Positions 1 to 5,169 of a DNA stretch of 7,274 nt are shown piece by piece. Both the position numbers and the translations under genes were made by a program. The stretch comes from CALGLS01 sp045105695. GTDB taxonomy: Bacteria > Bacteroidota > Bacteroidia > Chitinophagales > Saprospiraceae. Positions within the stretch are counted from its first letter, which is position 1. Each line of letters opens with the position of its first letter. The stretch covers positions 1 through 7,274 of the forward strand of contig JBGCDT010000058.1 of assembly GCA_045105695.1 (NCBI GenBank). Direction: 5' to 3'. The notes below the pieces were generated by a model. It had not been told where the DNA came from. It saw only the letters and a list, made by a program, of their open reading frames with translations, and ran no database searches.

Positions 1-265
1 ATCCATGTTTACTTATTCTAATCAAACCTTCGCTTTTTAGTTCAGTAATAGATTCAATTAATTCGGTGTTTATGTTTTCAAGTACGTTACATTCATCTAT
101 TCTGAGATTTAAATTACCGAATGATAGTTCTTTGAATTTAGAGTTTTCTATCAATCTTTTTGCGGAAAAATCTCCAGTATTTAGCTTTACTCTAATAGTC
201 GCCTTTAATATTCGCTTTTTTAGTCTTGGATTGTTTTTAGCCTTTGTTAAATTGTATGATGACAT
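1..265 (-). CDS. Unrecognised AT-rich gene, 5' part only (runs off the left edge)
   Basis: An open frame starts at an ATG (263-265) and runs without a stop for 88 codons to the window edge, so the C-terminus is missing. The visible protein begins MSSYNLTKAKNNPRLKKR, a Lys/Arg-rich N-terminus. Residues of the type GDFSAKRLIENSKF and a later ELIESITELKSEGLIRI suggest short amphipathic helices. The latter could be a winged-helix or helical-bundle piece, but this is only an impression. There is no signal peptide or membrane segment. The region is about 28% GC by hand count over 1-240, clearly lower than the transporter gene further right, which may indicate acquired DNA. No Shine-Dalgarno sequence precedes the ATG. 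A 7-of-8 match to TAnnTTTG lies about 25 bp upstream (291-298, minus). I do not recognise the family. A plus-strand frame at 66-272 overlaps it but has less protein-like content. Confidence 0.6.
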   Translation of the reverse strand, partial: MSSYNLTKAKNNPRLKKRILKATIRVKLNTGDFSAKRLIENSKFKELSFGNLNLRIDECNVLENINTELIESITELKSEGLIRISKHG

Positions 266-489
266 AGTTTAGTGAATTTTAAGTTGGGTAAAAAGATAAT
301 AATCAATTCGTTTGAAACTATTTCAACTAGTTCTTTTTGAATTAGTCTTGGTCTTTATTATATTTCTTTTTCCCCGTAATCGGTAATGAAAAAAGTATGC
401 GTTTTTTTATCGAGAAGCTATTCGAGTAAGACAATCTTCCGTAATTACGTTAGATTAATAGAAGTGAAATAGAGAAAACCATTCTCCCA
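266..489. other. AT-rich intergenic region with a 10-bp palindrome
   Basis: No open frame of protein-like composition is visible on either strand. The stretch separates two minus-strand genes. It contains the perfect palindrome CGTAATTACG at 440-449 and a related CCGTAATCGG at about 375-384. A palindrome upstream of a gene could be an operator, but there is no second clear copy at a typical spacing. No hairpin followed by a T-run was seen that would act as a terminator for the upstream gene. Confidence 0.35.
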
Positions 490-762
490 TCACCGCAACT
501 CATCAAATCCCCTTCCCCTTTCTCGATCCCACTGCTCCTTCCGCGCCTCCTCTTTCAAAGGATTCAAAATCTTATCCAGCCCATTAATCTTAATCACATG
601 CATCGTCTCCAGATACATTCCTAATTTCCCCTCCGGAAAACCTTTGTTCGCAAACCACTCCAAATACGAAACGGGCAGATCACACAGTATTCGATCTTTA
701 TATTTTCCGAAAGGCATTCGCATTCGGACGAGCGTAAGTAGGATTTTTGGATCTGGAATCAA
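490..762 (-). CDS. DUF3820 family protein
   Basis: The 90-residue protein carries the hallmarks of DUF3820 (also called putative quorum-sensing-regulated virulence factor family): MPFGKYKDRIL at 16-26, LPVSYLEWF at 29-37, GFPEGKLG at 41-48, then a helix ending in IKINGLDKILNPL at 57-69. The molecular function of the family is not established. The protein looks cytosolic, with no signal or membrane segment. The tail from residue 70 is highly charged. The frame opens with TTG (760-762), closed by an in-frame TAA 9 bp upstream. ATG codons exist only at residues 14 and 16, directly before the conserved PFGKY block. The about 15 residues before that block resemble the usual N-terminal extension of the family, so I favour TTG. 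Two overlapping TAnnTTTG-like boxes (775-782 and 781-788, minus) lie just upstream. The neighbour upstream is the nucleoside transporter, 223 bp away, with no evident functional link. Confidence 0.85.
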   Translation of the reverse strand: MIPDPKILLTLVRMRMPFGKYKDRILCDLPVSYLEWFANKGFPEGKLGMYLETMHVIKINGLDKILNPLKEEARKEQWDRERGRGFDELR

Positions 763-774
763 GGTGGATTAATT

Positions 775-788
775 AAAATGTAAATGTA
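775..788 (-). promoter_or_regulatory. Possible promoter -7 boxes of the DUF3820 gene
   Basis: Read on the minus strand, TACATTTA (781-788) and TACATTTT (775-782) overlap, and each matches the Bacteroidota -7 consensus TAnnTTTG at 7 of 8 positions. They lie in a low-complexity stretch with direct repeats of ATTAAAATG at 772-780 and 790-798. No good -33 TTTG was found. Initiation here would leave a very short leader before the TTG start. Confidence 0.3.
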
Positions 789-892
789 AATTAAAATGAA
801 AAATGCCTTCGGTCGTTTGGAGACTTTTGACTATTAACTTCCTTCAAGCGCGAATAAAGCGCGGTAAGATGAAATAAGCATTATAAATACTA

Positions 893-982
893 AGCGAAGT
901 TAAAGGTTAAAAGTAAACAGTTAAAAGTTAGAAAAACAAAGAACTGAGCGAAGTTAAAAGTTAATAGTCAACAGTTAAAAGT
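893..982 (+). repeat. Imperfect tandem repeat, 54-bp period
   Basis: Two copies begin with AGCGAAGTTAAA at 893 and 947. Over their first 36 bases (893-928 and 947-982) they differ at only three positions by my alignment, and both end in ACAGTTAAAAGT. The final 18 bases of the period do not match. A related inverted segment at 827-840 is a perfect 14-bp reverse complement of 958-971. A further inverted copy lies on the other side of the transporter gene at about 2493-2529. Nearby, AAGCGCG is directly repeated (846-852 and 857-863). The sequence is AT-rich and non-coding in appearance. Confidence 0.75.
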
Positions 983-985
983 CCC

Positions 986-2374
986 CTAAAAAGCCAAGTC
1001 CCGCACCAGCATCCCCGCAATTGCCGCAGTGATAAAACAAGCAATCGTTCCACCAATCAAGGCCCGTACTCCAAAGGCCGCAAGCGTAGATCGCTGACCA
1101 GGAGCTAGGGCGCCGATGCCACCAATCTGAATACCTATGGAAGCGAAGTTGGAAAAACCACAGAGCGCGTAGGTTGCAATGATGACCGCTTTTGGCGAAA
1201 GACTTTGCGTGTAATTGGCCAAAGCTAAATAACCGAAGAACTCGTTGAGTACCGTCTTGGTTCCTAGTAATTGAGCGACTAGGAAAATATCTGAACTAGG
1301 AACACCCAGCAGCCAGGAGATCGGCGCGAAGATGATTCCCAAAAGGAATTCTAAATTCAAACCTTTCATCGCTCCGTCGGGTACCTGGAAGCCATGACTA
1401 ACCAGCCATTCTGCAAAGCCGACGACCCAACCATTGATCGGAGTGTAGTAGCCAATCATATCTGAAAGGATGTAATTGACCATTGCGACCAGTGCGGTGA
1501 AAACCAATAACATGGCTCCTACATTGATGGCGAGTTTGAGACCATCCGTTGTTCCGATAGCGATGGCTTCGAGAATATTAGAACCGATTTTTTCTTCTGG
1601 AACTTCAAAAGATTGGTTTACTTTTTCAGGAGTCAACTCTGGGTAGATGATCTTGGAAGCGACGATGGCCGCTGGAGCGGAAATGATACTGGCCATGAGC
1701 AGGTGCTTGGCAAAGAGCGCGCGACTGGCGGATCTGGCAGCATCGGCAGCTTCTGGAGTGAGTCCTTCGACTACAGCAAAAGAATCTCCTAACATGCCTA
1801 CATAAGCTGCGAATACAGCTCCTGCGATGGTTGCCATCCCACCGGTCATAAGGCAGAGCAACTCCGATTTTGTCATGGTTTCCAAGTATGGTTTTACAAC
1901 CAATGGTGCTTCTGTCTGACCTATAAATACATTGGCCGCAGCCGCTAAGGACTCGGAACCTGAAAGATTCAACAACTTTTTCATCATCCAAGCAAAGACG
2001 AAGACGATTTTTTGCAGAATGCCTAAGTAGTAAAGGATGGCACTAAAAGCAGCGAAGAAAACAATGGTCGGCAACACCTGAAAGGCGAAGATAAATCCGA
2101 AAGTATCCATCTGGGTTACGATATTTCCAAAAAGGAATTCAGCACCCGCAGAAGAAAAATCAAGAATTCTAACAAAGAAAGAAGAAACGGAGGCAAAGCC
2201 CGTATTGACAATCGGTACGAAAAGCAGAATCAGCGCAAGTATGAATTGAAGGCCGATTCCTTTGGCGACTAATGTCCAGTTTACGTCTTTTCGGCTTGCA
2301 CTGATCAGATAACAAATACCCAGTAAAACGGCAATGCCAATGGAGCCTCTGATGATGTCTATAAAAATTCCCAT
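986..2374 (-). CDS. nupC: Concentrative nucleoside transporter (CNT/NupC family)
   Basis: This inner-membrane symporter couples inward Na+ or H+ flow to nucleoside uptake. From the ATG at 2372-2374 the protein is 462 residues, against about 400-420 for E. coli NupC and Vibrio CNT. The CNT signatures are in order: an N-terminal membrane region (about 8-65), gate-like segments (95-130), SGSESLAAAANVFIGQTEAP (138-157, first hairpin with the GQTE substrate/ion site), TMTKSELLCLMTGGMATIAG (166-185), ILEAIAIGTTDGLKLAINVG (267-286), LLGTKTVLNEFFGYLAL (369-385) and YALCGFSNFASIGI (402-415, with Asn and Ser of the NFxS nucleoside-contact motif). The frame extends 18 codons upstream to an ATG at 2428. 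I prefer the inner start because known homologues begin near the first membrane helix and an exact TAnnTTTG box lies inside the extension. It is divergent from uridine kinase, which supports a salvage role. Family assignment is firm. The symbol and exact substrate range are inferred. Confidence 0.93.
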   Translation of the reverse strand: MGIFIDIIRGSIGIAVLLGICYLISASRKDVNWTLVAKGIGLQFILALILLFVPIVNTGFASVSSFFVRILDFSSAGAEFLFGNIVTQMDTFGFIFAFQVLPTIVFFAAFSAILYYLGILQKIVFVFAWMMKKLLNLSGSESLAAAANVFIGQTEAPLVVKPYLETMTKSELLCLMTGGMATIAGAVFAAYVGMLGDSFAVVEGLTPEAADAARSASRALFAKHLLMASIISAPAAIVASKIIYPELTPEKVNQSFEVPEEKIGSNILEAIAIGTTDGLKLAINVGAMLLVFTALVAMVNYILSDMIGYYTPINGWVVGFAEWLVSHGFQVPDGAMKGLNLEFLLGIIFAPISWLLGVPSSDIFLVAQLLGTKTVLNEFFGYLALANYTQSLSPKAVIIATYALCGFSNFASIGIQIGGIGALAPGQRSTLAAFGVRALIGGTIACFITAAIAGMLVRDLAF

Positions 2375-2415
2375 ATGTAGTTCGTTCTGTTTCTTCCAAG
2401 TTTGTGAAGCAATTC

Positions 2416-2423
2416 CAAATGTA
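2416..2423 (-). promoter_or_regulatory. Promoter -7 box candidate for the nucleoside transporter
   Basis: Read on the minus strand this is TACATTTG, an exact match to the Bacteroidota -7 consensus TAnnTTTG. A T-rich run lies at the -33 distance, but there is no perfect TTTG. A start site a few bases downstream would give a leader of about 35 nt before the ATG at 2374. It would also exclude the longer start at 2428. An 8-bp match with two free positions can arise by chance. Confidence 0.4.
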
Positions 2424-2492
2424 AGCATCTCTTCTGAAATAAAAAAAGAACTAGAGCATGTAGACTTGGCAATCGCAAAGTGGCTTCCCTCT

Positions 2493-2529
2493 AACAGTTA
2501 ACTTAAACTTTTAACTATTAACTTCGCTC
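2493..2529 (-). repeat. Inverted copy of the GCGAAGTTAA repeat
   Basis: On the minus strand this reads AGCGAAGTTAATAGTTAAAA and onward. It matches the start of the units at 893 and 947 over about 22 bases with one or two differences, then diverges into a related TTAACTGTTA tail. With those units it flanks the transporter gene in opposite orientation. Confidence 0.6.
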
Positions 2530-2604
2530 AAAACGTAGAAATGTAGGTAGCTCCGTTTGACATGTTTTGTCGACTTCCTTTTATTGTAATCTAGCTATCT
2601 ATCA

Positions 2605-2696
2605 TTCCAAAGGGTTTTAACCCATTGCTAAAGTATTTACTGAACTCAGAAATCTTTTGAATCTGAGAATACACAACGGGTTAAAACCCATTGGAA
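2605..2696. repeat. REPIN-like element: two palindromes in inverted orientation
   Basis: Two 19-bp arms (2605-2623 and 2678-2696) are reverse complements with one mismatch. Each arm lies within its own imperfect hairpin: CAAAGGGTTTTAACCCATTG at 2608-2627 and CAACGGGTTAAAACCCATTG at 2674-2693, each with a GGGTT/AACCC stem flanked by CAA/TTG. Between them a further 6-bp inverted repeat CTCAGA/TCTGAG (2645-2650 and 2662-2667) can pair. The layout of two short palindromes facing each other across a spacer of about 50 bp is that of REP doublets mobilised by REP-associated tyrosine transposases (RAYTs). No such transposase gene is in the window. The element ends 43 bp before the uridine kinase start. 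Confidence 0.65.
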
Positions 2697-2701
2697 AAAG
2701 A

Positions 2702-2738
2702 TTTGAAACTTAGCGGTTAAAGTCTATTTTTACCTTTC
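2702..2738 (+). promoter_or_regulatory. Promoter-like region of uridine kinase
   Basis: TTTG at 2702-2705 is followed after 19 bp by TATTTTTA (2725-2732), a 7-of-8 match to TAnnTTTG at a normal spacing. A second 7-of-8 match, TACCTTTC (2731-2738), ends one base before the ATG. Initiation from either box would give a leader of only a few bases or none. No Shine-Dalgarno sequence is present. Confidence 0.4.
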
Positions 2739-2739
2739 T

Positions 2740-3366
2740 ATGAAATCTCCATACATAATAGGTGTAACCGGCGGTAGCGGTTCAGGCAAAACGACATTCA
2801 TCGAGCAGATCAGAGCGGTCTTTTCGGACAAGGAACTTTGTATTATTTCGCAAGACGATTATTATTTGCCGAAAGAGCAACAGAAGGAAGATAAAAATGG
2901 AGTGATCAACTTCGATCTTCCTAAGTCCATCGACAAGGAAAGTTTTGTTCGGGACATTCAGTTGCTGTCTTCTGGCCATCAGGTCAGCCGTCCACAGTAT
3001 ACGTTCAACAATGATGAAGCGGAGTCGAAGATGCTCACTTTTAGCCCTGCTCCGGTGATTGTAGTGGAAGGCTTGTTTATTTTTCATTTCAAAAAGATAA
3101 AAAAGCTCTGTGATCTAAAAGTATTTTTCCATGCTAAGGAAAACCTGAAAGTAATCCGTCGCATCAAGCGAGATAAAATAAGTCGGAACTACCCACTAGA
3201 TGACGTTTTATATCGTTATGAAATGCATGTACTGCCTGCCTTTGAAAAGTACATTTTGCCCCATCGGGAAAAAGCGGACTTGGTTATTAATAATAACAAA
3301 AACTTTGAAGCGGGTTTTCAGGTGATGGAGAGTTATATTAAGTCTGTTTTGGATCGAAAAGAGTAA
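2740..3366 (+). CDS. udk: Uridine kinase
   Basis: This cytosolic P-loop kinase phosphorylates uridine (and usually cytidine) to UMP/CMP using a nucleoside triphosphate, in pyrimidine salvage. The 208-residue protein is close to the usual length (213 in E. coli). It shows the Walker A loop GGSGSGKT (11-18), the QDDYY substrate segment (38-42) with the likely catalytic Asp, the NFDLPKSID motif (57-65), RPQYTF (84-89), the VIVVEGLFIF strand (106-115, Walker B-like with Glu110) and the Arg-rich lid RRIKRD (140-145). The start is secure: family members begin only a few residues before the first strand, and the N-terminus MKSPYIIGVTGGSGSGKT fits. It is divergent from the nucleoside transporter, so uptake and trapping by phosphorylation are encoded side by side. 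No clear terminator follows; an inverted repeat lies 15 bp downstream. Confidence 0.95.
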   Translation: MKSPYIIGVTGGSGSGKTTFIEQIRAVFSDKELCIISQDDYYLPKEQQKEDKNGVINFDLPKSIDKESFVRDIQLLSSGHQVSRPQYTFNNDEAESKMLTFSPAPVIVVEGLFIFHFKKIKKLCDLKVFFHAKENLKVIRRIKRDKISRNYPLDDVLYRYEMHVLPAFEKYILPHREKADLVINNNKNFEAGFQVMESYIKSVLDRKE

Positions 3367-3381
3367 TTGGATTTTTTTATG

Positions 3382-3493
3382 AGGTAGATAAGGAGTTAAG
3401 GTGGATAGGGTAGATGAGGTAGATGGTTTTTATCACCGTGCAATCAACTTACGTAAAGAAAAAACCTCATCTACCTTAACTCCTCATCCACCT
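3382..3493. repeat. Inverted repeat of GGTAGATRAGG-type units
   Basis: The left arm (3382-3411) and right arm (3464-3493) are reverse complements at 25 of 30 positions around a central 12-bp exact core AGGAGTTAAGGT. An alternative perfect 12-bp pairing links 3409-3420 with 3464-3475. Within the left part the motif GGTAGAT or GGTGGAT recurs every few bases, so this is a degenerate microsatellite folded into a hairpin-forming element. It has no following T-run, so it is not a typical intrinsic terminator. It is open in the frame of the downstream gene and produces a false N-terminal extension there. Confidence 0.65.
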
Positions 3494-3511
3494 AAATACA
3501 GCTTTATAACA

Positions 3512-4573
3512 ATGCACTTACATAGAAACAAATTTCTGGTTTTCATCTTTGCTCTGTTCGTGTTGAATGGACTTAAGTCACAGACTTACAAAGGTTTATG
3601 GAGTCCTGGAGGTGCTTTCGAATTTCAACAATTATATTCAGCGGGCACAGTTGGCAATACTTTGCTCATTGCTCCTAAATTGGGATATTCTTTTACTGAT
3701 CGTTGGATGGTAGAAGGGGGAATAAGTATTTCCTTAATTGATAAACTTTCGATTGTTGGTCATAATCTCAATCTCAGATATGCTTTAATAAAAAGAGAAA
3801 AGCTGGAAGGATATGTTGGTTTGGAATACAGACAGGATGAACGCAGGTTTCTGGTGAATGGTAATTCTGGGAAACGAAGTACTTTGCAATTCATCCCTTT
3901 CATGGGCTACTTGTATTTTTTACATCCAAACATAGCACTGGACGTAGCCTTGCATTATCCCGCTTTCCAGAGGTACAGTTTTAGTGGGGGAAGCACAGAA
4001 ACTTCTGGGAATATGTTTTTAGAACTAGGGTTCAATTTTTATTTTAATTCCAAGCTTCAAAAAGATACGCTTCGTCAGGAAAAGAGATTGCAGAAAGGGA
4101 GCTGGATGATAGGCGGATCGATGATCATAGGAGGCGGCAATAGTTTGTTTTTTACAAATAGAGCTGTTCTCAAAAACACATTAGCGCCATATGCTGCTCT
4201 AATGATCAGTAAGCGTTGGATGCTAGGATCAAGACTGAGGTATGCTAACTCTAGTGATCTTCAGGAATTCTATTTGGGGTTATCTCCCTTTGGCCGTTTT
4301 TATATGATTAATAAAACCAAACGATCAATCTATGCGGAGGCAAATATAGGTATTGAATATCGATACCTCAAGGAGAATGGTAACCTGAATGGTCTTAGTC
4401 TCTCGAAGCGCTCTGGGGGATTAGGAGTAGGGATCAGTCGTTGGATATTGCCAAATATAGCTCTGGATTTTTATCTGGGAGGAGATTGGAGGGAAGGAAA
4501 AATTCGATTTAGTAATGATCTTATCTCTCAGCAGGTTACAGTTCTTCGTTTTGGAATGGAAGCTTTTTTTTGA
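3512..4573 (+). CDS. Outer-membrane beta-barrel protein with signal peptide
   Basis: From the ATG at 3512 the product has 353 residues and opens with a signal peptide: basic MHLHRNK, hydrophobic core 8-18, probable cleavage after LKS with Gln24 at +1. The remainder alternates aromatic/hydrophobic and polar residues with turns, and ends in Phe-Phe, as outer-membrane barrels do. The specific role is unknown. The two halves look duplicated: APKLGYSFTDRWM (54-66) resembles APYAALMISKRWM (225-237), and HPNIALDVAL (138-147) resembles LPNIALDFYL (313-322). A charged linker (180-195) lies between them. The frame is open back to 3401, but those 37 codons come from the inverted repeat and give a charged segment before the signal peptide, so I reject that start. 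The acetyltransferase gene follows after 12 bp, probably in the same transcript. Barrel identity is fairly sure; substrate or function is not. Confidence 0.85.
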   Translation: MHLHRNKFLVFIFALFVLNGLKSQTYKGLWSPGGAFEFQQLYSAGTVGNTLLIAPKLGYSFTDRWMVEGGISISLIDKLSIVGHNLNLRYALIKREKLEGYVGLEYRQDERRFLVNGNSGKRSTLQFIPFMGYLYFLHPNIALDVALHYPAFQRYSFSGGSTETSGNMFLELGFNFYFNSKLQKDTLRQEKRLQKGSWMIGGSMIIGGGNSLFFTNRAVLKNTLAPYAALMISKRWMLGSRLRYANSSDLQEFYLGLSPFGRFYMINKTKRSIYAEANIGIEYRYLKENGNLNGLSLSKRSGGLGVGISRWILPNIALDFYLGGDWREGKIRFSNDLISQQVTVLRFGMEAFF

Positions 4574-4585
4574 AATTTTACAATT

Positions 4586-5116
4586 ATGCCTTTGGAGAAA
4601 ATAAATACCTCACGTTTGTATCTGCGTCCTTTTCAAATAACAGATGCTGAAGCTCTTTTTCAATTGGATAGTGATCCTGAGGTGCTTCGTTATTTACATG
4701 AAAAGCCAAAGGAGTCTGTAGATGAAGTTAAAGAAAGAATTCTGGCTGTACAACTGGATTATAAAAAATACGGAGTAGGAAGACTGGCGATCATCCATAA
4801 AGAAACTGGAGCGTTCATCGGTTGGTCCGGTTTGAAATTCATCACTGAAAGTATTAATGAACATTCTGATTTTTACGATGTCGGCTATCGGCTCCTCAAA
4901 GAACATTGGGGTAAGGGTTATGCAACCGAAGCGGCACTGGCTTCCGTCCAATATGGTTTTGAAAAGCTAAATTTGAAAACCATCTACGCAATGGCAGATA
5001 TAAAAAATGCTGGTTCTAACAATATACTTACAAAAATAGGAATGACTAAAGTTACTCAGTTTGAAGAAGACGGAATTCCACATTTCTTTTACAAAATAGA
5101 AAATCTAAAATCGTAG
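4586..5116 (+). CDS. GNAT N-acetyltransferase, RimJ/RimL-like
   Basis: The 176-residue cytosolic protein is a GNAT-fold enzyme of the Acetyltransf_3 (RimJ/RimL-like) type, which transfers acetyl from acetyl-CoA to an amine. It starts with the typical TSRLYLRPFQITDAEALFQL (8-27). The substrate-side strand pair is LAIIHKETGAFIGWSGL (67-83). The acetyl-CoA pyrophosphate loop is HWGKGYATEA (107-116), preceded by VGYRLLKE. The final helix has NAGSNNILTKIGM (141-153), matching the family's N-x-x-S-x-x-x-L-x-K-x-G pattern. Length fits the family (about 170-190). The acceptor cannot be predicted; such enzymes act on ribosomal protein N-termini, small molecules or antibiotics. The start ATG is unambiguous and lacks a Shine-Dalgarno sequence. 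It lies 12 bp after the barrel protein stop, suggesting co-transcription. Confidence 0.93.
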   Translation: MPLEKINTSRLYLRPFQITDAEALFQLDSDPEVLRYLHEKPKESVDEVKERILAVQLDYKKYGVGRLAIIHKETGAFIGWSGLKFITESINEHSDFYDVGYRLLKEHWGKGYATEAALASVQYGFEKLNLKTIYAMADIKNAGSNNILTKIGMTKVTQFEEDGIPHFFYKIENLKS

Positions 5117-5156
5117 AAAGTACGCCCTCCTAAGCTAAATAAATTCTGCTTTTCAC

Positions 5157-5164
5157 TACCTTCG
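5157..5164 (+). promoter_or_regulatory. Promoter -7 box candidate of the flavoprotein gene
   Basis: TACCTTCG matches TAnnTTTG at 7 of 8 positions and ends 5 bp before the ATG at 5170. No -33 TTTG is visible at 19-21 bp upstream. Its position mirrors TACCTTTC just before uridine kinase and would again give a leaderless or near-leaderless mRNA. Confidence 0.3.
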
Positions 5165-5169
5165 CCCTT

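Larger units (their letters stand above)
2375..2739. other. Divergent intergenic region between transporter and uridine kinase
   Basis: This 365-bp gap contains no convincing gene. From left to right it holds a promoter-like box for the transporter (2416-2423), an inverted copy of the GCGAAGTTAA repeat (about 2493-2529), an unassigned stretch (2530-2604), a REPIN-like pair of palindromes (2605-2696), and a promoter-like region for uridine kinase (2702-2738). Bases 2375-2428 are open in the transporter frame and are the only possible coding extension. Confidence 0.7.

Noticed and set aside
66..272. Plus-strand open frame of 68 codons
   Set aside because: It lies opposite a longer open minus-strand frame that runs to the window edge and has better protein-like composition; the plus frame is rich in Phe/Ser/Leu, as expected from antisense of an AT-rich gene.
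849..863. CGCG/CGCG hairpin as a terminator of the transporter gene
   Set aside because: The stem is only 4 bp, no T-run follows on the minus strand, and the AAGCGCG copies are better described as a direct repeat.
893..982. CRISPR-like array
   Set aside because: There are only two imperfect units with a long similar region and one short spacer; no conserved repeat/unique spacer pattern and no cas genes are present.
1626..1991. Minus-strand open frame of 121 codons inside the transporter gene
   Set aside because: It is a shifted frame of a clearly conserved transporter; its Cys/Arg-rich translation has no family features.
2532..2575. Possible further dispersed repeat containing ATGTAGGTAGCTCCGTTTG
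   Set aside because: It vaguely recalls other Bacteroidota intergenic repeats, but no second copy or internal symmetry is visible in this window.
2782..3087. Antisense frame within uridine kinase
   Set aside because: It is opposite the Walker A and catalytic motifs of a confident gene and has no features of its own.
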